A DNA stretch of 64,000 nt from Allorhodopirellula heiligendammensis (GTDB lineage Bacteria > Planctomycetota > Planctomycetia > Pirellulales > Pirellulaceae). Shown one piece after another: positions 25,926-36,000 of the stretch; the stretch's first letter is position 1; every line of letters begins with the position of its first letter. Location of the stretch: positions 682,001 to 746,000 of the forward strand of contig NZ_SJPU01000003.1 in the NCBI RefSeq assembly GCF_007860105.1, given 5' to 3'. Made by a program: the position numbers and the translations under genes. The notes beneath the pieces are model-generated. The model was not told the DNA's origin. It saw only the letters and a program-made list of their open reading frames with translations, and searched no databases.

Positions 25926-28583
25926 TCAATTTCCTACTTGGAGATCGTCGATCCAAACAACTGCGTCGGCGTCGGCCTGACTAACAAAACCCAGCCAGTC
26001 GAGCGCGTGCCAGTCTTCACTTCCATTCGCAAGAGCCGCGAACCGTCGCGGTTGAGCGTTGGGTAAAGTCACCGTGAGATCCCATGTTCCAGCGGCATCG
26101 CCGAGTGGAGCCGCAATTTCAAATTTGATCCACGCATCCACTGGTAATTGAAGGAGCTCGTGGCTGCCGACGCGAAGTTGATTGTTCTCAATCCACAGTG
26201 ACGGGCCTGTACGATACGGCTGCGACTTGTCACGCCACTCATGTTGAAACACCGCTCCGGGCCCCAGCTTGATCGAAAATTCGCAGTCGCTAATACCTTC
26301 GCGATGTGCCGGTGCGATGACGAACATCGGAAAATACCGACGTGACAGCTCAGGAGCGTCTGTCATCCGCAGCGCGAAGCGTCCGGACTGGGCGGTGCTC
26401 GTTTCAACAATTTCAATCCCGGGTCGGCGAGCGTCCTGGCTTATCGAAGTGGCAACGGGTAGCTCGCCTGCCTCGAAATCCTCCGCGAACGCGAGCACGG
26501 GCGTCGGCGGTGGCGTTTGCATTTCTGGAAACGTCATCCGTTTCGCTTTCGCGACCCAATCGGGATCACCATACACGCCAGCTTGCGAGGCGTCGAAGGG
26601 CACAAAACCGATCTTCGCCGCGGGGGAGTTTTTCTCAAGTCGAAAATCATCTCGCTTCGCATCGACAAACAGCGGATCGGCGACGATGGAACCGGCGTCT
26701 TTACCTGTCGCCTGCCACTCCGCAAAGGTCATACCGCCAAAGTCAATCGGTTGGCCGTCGGTGCGCCAGTAGAGGTTATGATTCAGCGCGACGTTGCCGT
26801 CAGTCCAAGCACCGTGAAAGAGCTCGCCTGAATCCCATGTTATGATGTTCCTTTCCAGCGTGAATGACAGATGGTCCTCCACACGCGTACGCCTGACTTG
26901 GTACTCACGGGCGTACGCGAGAATGTTGTTGCGAATTATATTTTCGCGACCGTAGTGCTGATGGTATCCGCCCGACTTGGTGCGATAGACGAGATTGTTT
27001 TCCATCACGATACCAGTGCTACCTTCATCGTTGTAGAGCCCCCAGCCGCCATAGCCCCAGGCCAAAATATCGTGGATGACGTTGTGGCTGACACTGGTGC
27101 CCGCTGACGGTCCAAGCGTGTAGACGCCGCCCATGTCGCTGAGCCACCCCCAGCCGAGATGGTGAATGTGATTGAACTCGATACGGTTTCTAACAGAGAG
27201 ACTCTCCGCATAACCCCACCGCCATCCGACCGAAATGCCAGTGTAATAGAGATCGGCGATCTCGTTATGGGTCACCACATTGTCACCGGATTGACCAACC
27301 CAGATGCCAACTGCACACGGGAAAATACGACCACCATGCCGGATAAAGTTGTTGTCAATTGTGATCCGGCTCGTTCGCTCATCCTTGTCGGCGGCGATCC
27401 CGGTTTCACCAATGCGAATGCCGCCAGCGCCGAGGTCGTACAGGTCGCAGTGCGTAACCAGGCAATCGCGACAACCTTTGCGAAACCACAGACCATAGGT
27501 CGCAACATGCCCAATCTCGCAATCCTCGAAAGTGACGTGACGACAGCCGTCGATCTGCACGGCAGCCTCAATCGAAGCAGCCGCTTGCGTCGGTTCGAAT
27601 CCCTGCGGAGGAGTCTGCCAACCGGTGTGCTGAAAGTTAATTCCCCGGAACGTGAGGTGCTCGACGAATTCTCCGGCCGCCGCATCGCCCGCAATTTCAA
27701 TGAGTTTGTCTGCAACGGGTGCGATCACGATCGCCTCTTCAGGGCGCTCACCGGGCCGCGGCAAGTAGTGCAGCGTGCCGCGCTCCTCGAGAAACCATTC
27801 GCCCGGCTCGTCCATTGCAGTGCGATAGTTCTCGAGTACGTAACCGGTGTCTTTGGTCAGCGGGTTCCATGATTTCATCTGTCGCCCGGAGGTTGAGAGT
27901 TTGCCGGCGTCCACATCAACACCGTCTAGAAACTTCCGCGTATTATCCCATTTGTGGAACAGCAGAATTTGAACGCGAGCGAGTTCCGTTTCGGAGAGGT
28001 TACCTAGCGTCGAGAGGTCATTTGGGTCGGCGATCAGCGTTTGCCGGGCGATCGTCTTGGAATTCCCTCCTTGGGTTTCCTCGTTCCGTTCGCGCGCATT
28101 GCGGAGATAGTAGAAAAACGCATCCGGTTCGCGAGCGCGCACGGCGCGGCGATCGTTTACCCAGAGCTGTTCGAATTGCCACTCCGGATCGATATGCGCC
28201 GTCCAGGTCCCATCCGCTTGCACTTCGAAACCATCGATCACCCGGCCACCGGAGATCACCGGGCGCGCCCCAGGGGCGGCCTCATAGGTGACTGGTGCCT
28301 CGGCCGTGCCGGAATCTTCGGCCGTAAATACGGTGGCCGATTCGATGGGATAAGTTCCCTCAGAGATGATCACACGTACCGCTTCACCAACGTCGAGTTG
28401 GCGGATTTTATCCCGGGCCTCGGCGATCGAGCGAAGCGTTCCGTCTGGAGAGACTCTGAGCACCCGTTCCGCGTTGGCCGTGCTTCCCAGCCACAAGAAC
28501 ACTGCCAACAAGGCGAATGAAATCAGTGCATGCACATCAGCATTGGGGCCCACGTTAGCATTGGGGCCAGAGAACTTTGGCAT
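25926..28583 (-). CDS. Exported right-handed beta-helix protein, polysaccharide-lyase-like
   Basis: 885 residues. A signal peptide ([20 protein letters not shown]) is preceded by a short repeat [10 protein letters not shown]. The mature N-terminus resembles pectate-lyase-like folds ([34 protein letters not shown]). From about residue 300 to 600 come parallel beta-helix coils rich in NN and HN turns ([25 protein letters not shown]). The last about 200 residues form a jelly-roll/LamG-like domain. Likely a surface glycan-binding protein or lyase; no catalytic residues can be assigned. The in-frame codon at 28664 is an alternative but gives an implausible leader. Confidence 0.88.
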   Translation of the reverse strand: MPKFSGPNANVGPNADVHALISFALLAVFLWLGSTANAERVLRVSPDGTLRSIAEARDKIRQLDVGEAVRVIISEGTYPIESATVFTAEDSGTAEAPVTYEAAPGARPVISGGRVIDGFEVQADGTWTAHIDPEWQFEQLWVNDRRAVRAREPDAFFYYLRNARERNEETQGGNSKTIARQTLIADPNDLSTLGNLSETELARVQILLFHKWDNTRKFLDGVDVDAGKLSTSGRQMKSWNPLTKDTGYVLENYRTAMDEPGEWFLEERGTLHYLPRPGERPEEAIVIAPVADKLIEIAGDAAAGEFVEHLTFRGINFQHTGWQTPPQGFEPTQAAASIEAAVQIDGCRHVTFEDCEIGHVATYGLWFRKGCRDCLVTHCDLYDLGAGGIRIGETGIAADKDERTSRITIDNNFIRHGGRIFPCAVGIWVGQSGDNVVTHNEIADLYYTGISVGWRWGYAESLSVRNRIEFNHIHHLGWGWLSDMGGVYTLGPSAGTSVSHNVIHDILAWGYGGWGLYNDEGSTGIVMENNLVYRTKSGGYHQHYGRENIIRNNILAYAREYQVRRTRVEDHLSFTLERNIITWDSGELFHGAWTDGNVALNHNLYWRTDGQPIDFGGMTFAEWQATGKDAGSIVADPLFVDAKRDDFRLEKNSPAAKIGFVPFDASQAGVYGDPDWVAKAKRMTFPEMQTPPPTPVLAFAEDFEAGELPVATSISQDARRPGIEIVETSTAQSGRFALRMTDAPELSRRYFPMFVIAPAHREGISDCEFSIKLGPGAVFQHEWRDKSQPYRTGPSLWIENNQLRVGSHELLQLPVDAWIKFEIAAPLGDAAGTWDLTVTLPNAQPRRFAALANGSEDWHALDWLGFVSQADADAVVWIDDLQVGN

Positions 28584-28770
28584 ATCGGATACTACATTGG
28601 AATCGTTGGGGCGGTCGCGTTCATGACGCGTGACATCGCCAACAATGATACCAGTTGAGAGCACCAGCAGGTGCTCACAAGGAGGTCGTGGATCATATTA
28701 AAGATCCGTCATGTGAAGAGGATCTCTCGGTTCAAATGAGTAAGAATGGGGGACCGAGGTGAGCAGGCGT

Positions 28771-30690
28771 TCATTCGCCCGGCTCCGCTGCCCGCTGTTT
28801 CTGTTGGAAGACCTGGAAGGCGGTTTCGATCTTTCGCAAGAATGTTTCCACTTCGTTATGGACCGCTTCGGTTGTCGAGACGACCAACACATTGTCGATC
28901 ATGGAGGCCGTGCTCGATCCCCCGGACTCTTTCCACATATCCGGTTGAACGTTAGTCGTCAGTGCAGTGAGGATCTTCTCGCTACGATCGGCAAGCTCGA
29001 TGGGCAGGGTGTAGGTTTTTAGAGTTGGGTTCTTCTCGGCGACCTCGACTGTCGTGATCAAGATGACCTCGTCCTTGATCATGTAAGTCAATTCAAGTTC
29101 GCGCAACATCAATTGTAAATAGCTACTCAAGCTGACATTTCGCAAGCCAATGGTGACGGGCGTATCGTCAGTCAAGCCGATCCCTTCCAGCGCCAGGTTA
29201 TCGATGATAAACGGGACATCCGTTATTTCAGACAAGATTCCAATTGCTTCGCGGAGACGAGCTTGTTTGAATACTGATGAGACTTCGCGACGAAGTGCGG
29301 TGCGAAGTCTATCTTCAACGGCTTGACTGCGTTCTGCTTGTGTCTTCGAATCCTTCAATGAGGGCATTTTTCCGCGGAAAAATGGATCGACAAAGGGATC
29401 GTCTGAACTGCCATCGAACGGGTCGTCAGATCCAAATGGATCGTCGTTTCCGCCAAAAGGATCGTGGCTGCCACTTGAACGATTGTTGCCACCGCCAAAA
29501 GGATTGCTGATCGCCTTGTTTTCTACCTGGCGAGGTTCATCTTTCCCAACTGGCTTATCGTTGCCGGCAGGCGACTCCTGCGTTGGTGGTTGCTCAGCCT
29601 CGAGCTCTGGGGCAAGCGTTAACATTCCCATTGGCAGTGACAACAGGGCCGCAGCGGCGAGCCAATACCGACCGCGAGAAGAAACGGTTGGCGATGCAGT
29701 GGATCGGCTGATCTGGTGCATGCGACGTACCAATGAGTTTGAATCCCCGATCGCGATCATGAGCGGCATGACGGCCTCGTCTCCATGCGAACGCGCAGTT
29801 GCACCCGATAGGAAATCGACAGTCTTGAGCATCGCCGAAGCGTAATCACGGGCGATGCTGGGGTTCCGCGAGATCACGCAGGCATCGCATGATTCATCCG
29901 CAGCCTCCTGGATTTTGCGTCGTGCGAACGGCACGATGGGATGCCACCAAAATATTGCTCCAGTAGCAATCTCCAGCAATCGAACCCAGTGATCGCCGCG
30001 TCGCAAATGAGTCAACTCATGTGTCACGACCGATCGGAGTTCACTTTCGGTCAGTTGCTCGATCAGCGCTAACGGCAGGATTAGGTTTGATCGCCGCCCC
30101 AGCGAAAAGACGCTGGGGGCGATCACACCGCGAACCAACAACACCTCCGGCAAACGCTCAAGTCCGATCTGCTCTGCCTCCGATCTGACAAGGTCCACCA
30201 AGTCCGGCGGTGCTGACTTGGATCTACCCAGCCATCGCTTGAACCTGGAGTACCGGTAGATCGTCACACTGAAGACGCCAGCGGCGACACCAAGCCAGAC
30301 GATCCCCAGCCAAGGTATCAATTTTCCGCTCAGCCGCGATGATGGACTCGCCGCGACCACGTCGCGGCCTTGCAATTCGCTCGCTGGTATCGTGCCGGCC
30401 TCCACCACATCGATCCGAATTGCTGACGGTTCGCTGTCACGCAGCAAATCATTGTGGGCATCGCGGGGTGCCATTGTCGTAACTCGGGATGCGCTCGTGG
30501 GCATTTCCGCAGTCACCCAATAGATCGGCGGCACGAGTAGCTTGACTAAGACCAGCACCCACAAGGCATGCGTCCAAGCGGGATACCTCGATTTCCGGGT
30601 GATCAACAATACGACCAACGCCAGTCCGGTTGCCAGCACCGCGTTGCTTACTCCGACTTGGAACAGACTCGATTGCAGATAAGTGAACAT
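28771..30690 (-). CDS. BlaR1-type M56 metallopeptidase fused to secretin-like domain
   Basis: 639 residues. Helices at about 10-30, 40-60, 125-145 and a later one around 350 flank the M56 zinc site H224-E-L-T-H228, with the third ligand near E266 (EAADESCDAC). A hydrophilic linker at about 385-440 contains seven DPF tripeptides. The C-terminal region (about 470-600) resembles a secretin/TonB short N-terminal domain (LRTALRREVSSVF..REAIGILSEITDVPFIIDN). The gene follows the BlaI-type repressor by 24 bases. The pair forms a signal-induced proteolysis switch; the fused sensor-side domain is unlike classical BlaR1, which has a penicillin-binding domain. Confidence 0.9.
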   Translation of the reverse strand: MFTYLQSSLFQVGVSNAVLATGLALVVLLITRKSRYPAWTHALWVLVLVKLLVPPIYWVTAEMPTSASRVTTMAPRDAHNDLLRDSEPSAIRIDVVEAGTIPASELQGRDVVAASPSSRLSGKLIPWLGIVWLGVAAGVFSVTIYRYSRFKRWLGRSKSAPPDLVDLVRSEAEQIGLERLPEVLLVRGVIAPSVFSLGRRSNLILPLALIEQLTESELRSVVTHELTHLRRGDHWVRLLEIATGAIFWWHPIVPFARRKIQEAADESCDACVISRNPSIARDYASAMLKTVDFLSGATARSHGDEAVMPLMIAIGDSNSLVRRMHQISRSTASPTVSSRGRYWLAAAALLSLPMGMLTLAPELEAEQPPTQESPAGNDKPVGKDEPRQVENKAISNPFGGGNNRSSGSHDPFGGNDDPFGSDDPFDGSSDDPFVDPFFRGKMPSLKDSKTQAERSQAVEDRLRTALRREVSSVFKQARLREAIGILSEITDVPFIIDNLALEGIGLTDDTPVTIGLRNVSLSSYLQLMLRELELTYMIKDEVILITTVEVAEKNPTLKTYTLPIELADRSEKILTALTTNVQPDMWKESGGSSTASMIDNVLVVSTTEAVHNEVETFLRKIETAFQVFQQKQRAAEPGE

Positions 30691-30714
30691 CGATAAGCCT
30701 TTGCAAAGTGAGAT

Positions 30715-31107
30715 TTACTTCTTGGTTCGGTTGCCAAACAGTTCGTCAAACAGCTCATGGAGCTCCCGTCGTTCCTGTGCCGAGTACTTACGATTCTTCA
30801 GTAGATTAATCAGCAGCGGAGTGTGGGAGCCGTCACAGATGTCTTCAGCGACATGCTGCAACCGCCTCGCAATGAGATCATCCTGACTGATCGCCGCAGT
30901 AAACCGATGCGCGATCTGGCTCGAATCACGCTTAACGAGTCCCTTGCTTTCAATGCGTGAGAGCAGTTTTTTCACCGTGGCATAATGCGAGGGCGAACCC
31001 TCCGGATAGATCAAATCGGTGATCTCACGAATCGTTGCCGACCCGTTCCACAGAACCTGCAGCACAGCCAGTTCGGCATCGGTCACGTCAGCGGGTTTGA
31101 TTGCCAT
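30715..31107 (-). CDS. BlaI/MecI/CopY-family repressor
   Basis: 130 residues: winged helix DAELAVLQVLWNGSATIREITDLI, recognition helix region PSHYATVKKLLSRIESKGLVKRD, and C-terminal dimerisation helices. It represses its own operon until cleaved or released through the M56 partner encoded next. The ATG at 31107 gives the usual family N-terminus (ADVTDAELAVL); the open frame to 31206 runs through the inverted repeat that is the probable operator. Confidence 0.92.
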   Translation of the reverse strand: MAIKPADVTDAELAVLQVLWNGSATIREITDLIYPEGSPSHYATVKKLLSRIESKGLVKRDSSQIAHRFTAAISQDDLIARRLQHVAEDICDGSHTPLLINLLKNRKYSAQERRELHELFDELFGNRTKK

Positions 31108-31133
31108 AAAAAGCCCATCGAAAGGCGAGCAGG

Positions 31134-31172
31134 GAGACACCACGTCACACCCATTGTGAGACATGGTGTCTC
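31134..31172. promoter_or_regulatory. Probable operator of the BlaI/M56 operon
   Basis: Inverted repeat GAGACACCA / TGGTGTCTC with perfect 9-bp arms, centred about 45 bases before the repressor ATG. A further GGTGTC copy at 31174-31179 follows. Position and dyad symmetry fit autorepression by the BlaI dimer. Confidence 0.6.
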
Positions 31173-31245
31173 CGGTGTCAACTAAGAAGGATATGATTGG
31201 GTGCATTTCCCTAAAATGGACGCTGAAGACAAGCGATTTACGGGA

Positions 31246-32031
31246 TTAGGTCGCCAAGGCAGGAGAGTCTTCAATTTTGATGCTCATGTTTTCCGGTTCC
31301 CAGTCCCAGCTGTCATGGGCTTCGGTGCGACGGAACTCCGATAGGTCCGACATTGCTTGATCCCATTGATCAGGAACCACTTGGCTGCGTACTTGAAGCA
31401 TCGACTCGGCATGTTCACTCAAGTCGCTCTCTTCGAGTCGCTCGCAGATCGCGGCTCGAATGGGGTTCAAATCCACGTACGCCGCACATGCCAGCAACGA
31501 GGCTTCATCGGTCAACCGGGTGGCTTTGTAACGATCTTGGAAAAATCTGCCGTGTTCTTCGTCTTCACGATTTGCCCGCATGGCCACACGCTGGCACAGC
31601 AACCGCATCCACCAGCTGATATCGCTCAGCCTGCTACGAATTTCCTCCCGTTTGATCGGGCAACCCGCGATCGAGTTAATTTCAGGCTGCGTTGGTTCCA
31701 TGGCCGTGCCATCCGGCTTGCGGCGATGCGGGCACAGCATCAACCAGCGGCGAGCGACTTCCTCGTCGTCCCAGGTCGCCACCACGTCGGGGCGCGAGCG
31801 CAGGATCAAATGAAAGTGATTTGAGAGCAGACTAAAGCACAGCAGGTCAATCCCGAAAGAGGCTGCGAATTGTTGCAAATACTGTTCAATCCATCGCTTG
31901 CGATGGTCGAAGTTCTTTCCAGAGACCGGGTCAACTCCCATCAGAAAGCAACGCCTGACGGTGCGGCTAAACACATGCGCCACAGCAACTTCAGCGGGAT
32001 CAAAAACTTCCGCTCGACACATCCGGGCCAT
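31246..32031 (-). CDS. REP-associated tyrosine transposase (IS200-like, RAYT)
   Basis: 261 residues of the Y1 HUH transposase family. The N-terminus MARMCRAEVFDPAEVAVAHVFSR is followed by the HUH metal motif in LSNHFHLILRSR, the planctomycete-type insert around the CPHRRKPDG segment, a candidate tyrosine in GRFFQDRYKATRL, and YVDLNPIRAAI. RAYTs move or maintain short palindromic REP/REPIN repeats rather than flanking ISs. The C-terminus after about residue 215 does not continue with the conserved tail I expect of longer planctomycete relatives, so mild truncation is possible. Confidence 0.85.
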   Translation of the reverse strand: MARMCRAEVFDPAEVAVAHVFSRTVRRCFLMGVDPVSGKNFDHRKRWIEQYLQQFAASFGIDLLCFSLLSNHFHLILRSRPDVVATWDDEEVARRWLMLCPHRRKPDGTAMEPTQPEINSIAGCPIKREEIRSRLSDISWWMRLLCQRVAMRANREDEEHGRFFQDRYKATRLTDEASLLACAAYVDLNPIRAAICERLEESDLSEHAESMLQVRSQVVPDQWDQAMSDLSEFRRTEAHDSWDWEPENMSIKIEDSPALAT

Positions 32032-32154
32032 CTCTCACCTCGATCGGCTTCGAACTCGGAAAACTCAACCAAATCATCATTACCCTGAAGAGCGGCAAGT
32101 CAACACCTGAAAAGGAGCTATGTCCCCAGACTCGGGATCTTTGGGCCGCTTCCA

Positions 32155-32314
32155 ATGAGAACAATTCGACGGGGTACTTCTGCAATCCTTCATCGACGAT
32201 GCGAATGAACGCATCGTAGTCCTCAGGCTTCTTGAAAATTTCATTCCGATCATTTCCACGATTCAGGGCATGGTAAATGATCCCCGCTTCGTCAGATCGC
32301 TTCTGCCGGGGCAT
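32155..32314 (-). pseudogene. Fragment of a second REP-associated transposase
   Basis: The ATG at 32314 begins MPRQKRSDEAGIIYHALNRGNDRNEIF and continues to GLQKYPVELFSLE, the typical first about 53 residues of the other RAYT subfamily. Homology then stops before the HUH motif and the frame runs into unrelated sequence. It is a 5' relic left beside the intact transposase. Confidence 0.8.
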
Positions 32315-32371
32315 GGCTCGCCTCACGGATAATTGCGTAGAAAGGCTCATTTTGAACGACTGAATCAGCTA

Positions 32372-32385
32372 AAACTACCCCCGTC
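32372..32385. repeat. 14-bp direct repeat, copy 1
   Basis: AAACTACCCCCGTC, repeated identically at 32450-32463. It lies just upstream of the transposase fragment. Confidence 0.7.
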
Positions 32386-32420
32386 ACCTTTTCTTTTCCG
32401 GTGGCCTCGTCAAGCGTCGT

Positions 32421-32936
32421 TCACTCCGGTTCATTCGGTAGTTGCTCCGAAACTACCCCCGTCCCGTTTGATTTCCCATAAGGGCCTTCCTCTTCGACCC
32501 CCTCAGCCAGACCGTAACCCACAAGTTCACCATCGACAAATGGCAGCTCAACTAAATCGTTACTAAGCCCCAAGCTATTGACCAAACGTGATTTCTCAAT
32601 CCTTTTAAACACCACGTGATTCGACCGCTTAGAAGCGATATCCGAGGAGACGAAGCATGGCGCGAAGCTACGTTTGATCTTGGGCTCCTCCATGATTACA
32701 AGTTCGGCAAGCAGTCTTTTGTTGTCCTTCTTCACTCGAACTACTCTCCCAACAACATCGCCGAAATAGATTACGTCGATACCTGGCTCGAGTCCCTCAG
32801 CGATGGGAAAGAGGACATGCAGTCTAATCCCTGACTTATCGTTGAACAGGTTTCGGCTAGCAAGAAACATGAAAACGAAAGAAACGGCGGCCACTGCGAC
32901 GGCGACGATAACCATGTAGATTGAACGTGTGTGCAT
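32421..32936 (-). CDS. Small MCE/MlaD-domain membrane protein
   Basis: 171 residues: one N-terminal helix (IYMVIVAVAVAAVSFVFMFLA), then a single MCE domain (IRLHVLFPIAEGLEPGIDVIYFGDVVGRVVRV), then a tail without the long helices of lipid-transport MlaD proteins. ATGs at 32981 and 32936 are both possible; 32936 gives the better leader. The last codons contain one copy of a 14-bp direct repeat, so the present 3' end may have been shaped by an element. There are no mlaE/mlaF neighbours. It lies 144 bases after the RHS gene on the same strand. Confidence 0.65.
   Translation of the reverse strand: MHTRSIYMVIVAVAVAAVSFVFMFLASRNLFNDKSGIRLHVLFPIAEGLEPGIDVIYFGDVVGRVVRVKKDNKRLLAELVIMEEPKIKRSFAPCFVSSDIASKRSNHVVFKRIEKSRLVNSLGLSNDLVELPFVDGELVGYGLAEGVEEEGPYGKSNGTGVVSEQLPNEPE
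32450..32463. repeat. 14-bp direct repeat, copy 2
   Basis: Second AAACTACCCCCGTC copy, inside the 3' end of the MCE-domain gene, 78 bases from copy 1. Confidence 0.7.
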
Positions 32937-33080
32937 CTCACAAAACGACTTGATATGGTAGGCTGACGGATGAGAAAGCATGAAGATCAAGGATCAAACT
33001 CAACGATATCGAATATGCGAATTCACTAGGCGACAAAATAAATGCCTTTCCATTAATGCTAAGCACAAGTTGTGGCGAAC

Positions 33081-36000
33081 TTAGAAAGCGCCGGAATCAT
33101 AGGGTGGTAGCATATATGGGATGTCTTCACCTAGAGTGTTGTTACACTTTAAACGCTTGTGCTCATTCTCAATTGGTCCCAAGAATGGGGATATTCCCAT
33201 GCAATGATCAATTAACAGGCCTGCATTTAAGATGCAGCAGTTCTCTGCACGTTGGCAATCATCTTTGCAGCCGTCTGGGTCCTCCCAGAAATAGAGCTTG
33301 TCGCACTCTTTTCGGCAGAGAAGAACGTGTTGCTGACAATTATGAGTTTGTCTCTTTGCGATTGCCTCGCAACGTTCAGGCAGCCCGGGCACTTCAGTTA
33401 GGTCAGGAGGGAGGTGGATACACCCGCTGGCAATAGCGGGCCGCCCACCAATCCCCAATCGAATGCGCCAGTCGTCGTATCCGCCGCCAGAGAAGATGCG
33501 AAATAGGTATTCATTGAACGATCCCCCCGGCACCCGAGCGACCACGCTAGACATACCCTCTGGATCAGTGCAGTCCAGCGGATTGGACCGGCAATAACCA
33601 AACAAATTCCACTTGCTCCCCTCGTACCCAATCGGGTCTCTGGAGCTAAACCTACCCAGTTGCGCGTCGTACCAGCGGTTACGGAAGTAGTACATCGCTG
33701 CATCCGGTGTCCACTCGCGACTGGTATACGTGTAGTGAACACCGTAACTGCTAGCCGCTCGCGGCGTGAAGTTGGCCGCGAAGATGGTCAGGTTACCGTA
33801 CGGGTCGTACTCGTAGCGCTCTTGCACGCTACCTGAATCACTCACCACCGCCGTCGTGTTCCAGTTCCCATCGGCCAGGTAATACAGTCGCTCAGTCAAG
33901 AGTCCACCCGACGGCGAGATGTCACGGTCGCGGAGTACGAGATCATCTATGTAACGCATGCCCCACACATATTGTCGGCGAGGCGTGTTGGAGGTGTCGA
34001 CATGTTCCTCGACACACTGCCAGGCGTCGGTGAAGTAGTATTCACGCGTCCTCGCGAGTGTTCCCGAGGTGTACTCCTTGGCAACGACGCGGAAGTTGCG
34101 GCCGTCGAACTGGTTTTCTAGGAGCACGTTCGAAGTCGCATCATCGACCAGCTTCGTCATCCGGTTCCACGCGTCAAACGTCGCTGTCATCGTCGCATCG
34201 GTGCCCAGGTCCGGACGCGGGTTCGTTGTCGTGTTACCGTTCCTGTCGTAAACGGGAGTCGCCCAGATGTCGCTCGGCGTGTTGCTGATGTCCGTGATCT
34301 CGTTGACTTCGTTTGCAGTGCGCGTCTGATTGAAATCCCAAGTTCCGTCGCCGTTCTCGTCTTGCCGGAACTCTTTCCAGTTACCTGTCGAGTCGAGCAT
34401 CCAGCACTGAGCGGCGTCGAGCGAAGTGATCGCGGTGTGCGTGCCATTGAGCTGGCCACGCTGGGCAGACTGCAGGCGATTGAGCCCGTCATACTGATAC
34501 AGCCAGTCGTGTTCCCGATTGGGATCCGACGGGTTTTCTCGCCACGTGCGGTTACTTGCCCGATCATAGCCGTACTCGATCCGGGATAGATCGGTGCCTG
34601 CCGAGACATCTCGCCAGCGGACGTCCTTTACCCGACCGAAGCGATCCAGACCGCTGTAGATATCGCCAGTGTCGGGGTCGGTCGACAGGGTTGGCGAGAT
34701 CAGCGTGTAACGGAGATCGGCCTGTGTGCTGTCCTGTTGGACGAAGGTGCCAAAACCCAGGTATTCGTAGGCGGCCAAGACGGTGGAATCATCATCGATC
34801 AGGCTGGACACCTGGTTCAGTTTATCGGTGATCGAGCCACTGCTGCCGTAGTCGAGCGTGACTTCTCGCCCGTTGGGATAGAGCGTGGCGGTGGGACGCA
34901 GCACGTTCCCGCTGCCATCGGTGTACGACCGTCCCACGCTGGGTGTCGAGGCGGGGTTGACCGCGCCGCTGTGCGACTGGAACGTTTTCGTCACTTGTCC
35001 GAACCCATCGAACTGCCGGGTGATTTGATTCTCGATCGATCCGCTACCGACCGATGCATTATTATAACAGGTCACCGCCGAGACATTCCCGCGAACATCG
35101 TAGGTTTGCTCCACCCGGCGGATCGCTCCGTCGACGCCTGCACCCAAGGTCGTCACCCGGTCTTGCGTCTGACGACCGAGGGCGTCGAAGTCGTACTGGC
35201 GGGTCGAACCGTTTTGATCCGTGAGGCTGGTCCGCTGGGACTGGCGGTTATACGTGTAGCTGACGCTATCGGACGTGCCGGTCGAATCCGGATAGATCTC
35301 TCGACGCAGCAGGCTGCTCGACGCGATCGCGCTGTCTGAAAGCGTGGTGCCGTAGATGTACTGCGTCACCTGATTGCCGGTGGAGGCGTTGACTGCGGTG
35401 AGCGTTTTGAGATCACCGTCGGGTGTGTAGGTGAACTGCACGGTTTGGTTTTGATCGTCCGATGCCGTGCAGGCCGTGCCGGTGCTCAAACTGGCCGGTG
35501 GATCGACCACGTTATCGATCGTCTCGATTTGACGACTGGCCGCATCGTAAATGGTCCGCGAAATCTTGCCGGCAGGGTCGATGGTGTCGCGCAGTCGACC
35601 TGCGTTATCGTAGACTTGCCGGGAGACCAGGATCGTATCGCTGCTGGCGGGGATCGTGGCCGAACGGGTCAGGGCCGTGCCACCGTTGGTTCCATACTCG
35701 GCCGAGGCGATCATGCGGCCCACGGCGTCCGGGTAGCTCGCTGAGTACTCAGCGCGTGCATTGGGCGTCGCCGAGGGCGAGCCCAACTCACCGGTCTGGG
35801 CGGCCGGGGCATTGTGGTATCGCTGCCGCCTGGAGGCTTGGATCGAGTTTCCCGCGTCGTCGTAAGCCATGTCCGTTTGCGAGAGGATCACGTCGCCGGT
35901 GACGCTCAGGGCATCGGCATAGGTCGTGTCGTTGCCATAGCCGGTATACGAGTGGACCATCCAGCCCGTGCTGTCGAAGACCTGTTTGGTAAAGCGGCTC

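Noticed and set aside
27581-27607. GGTTCGAATCC sequence resembling the T-arm of a tRNA
   Set aside because: It lies inside the beta-helix gene coding on the other strand, and no acceptor, D or anticodon stem can be formed around it.
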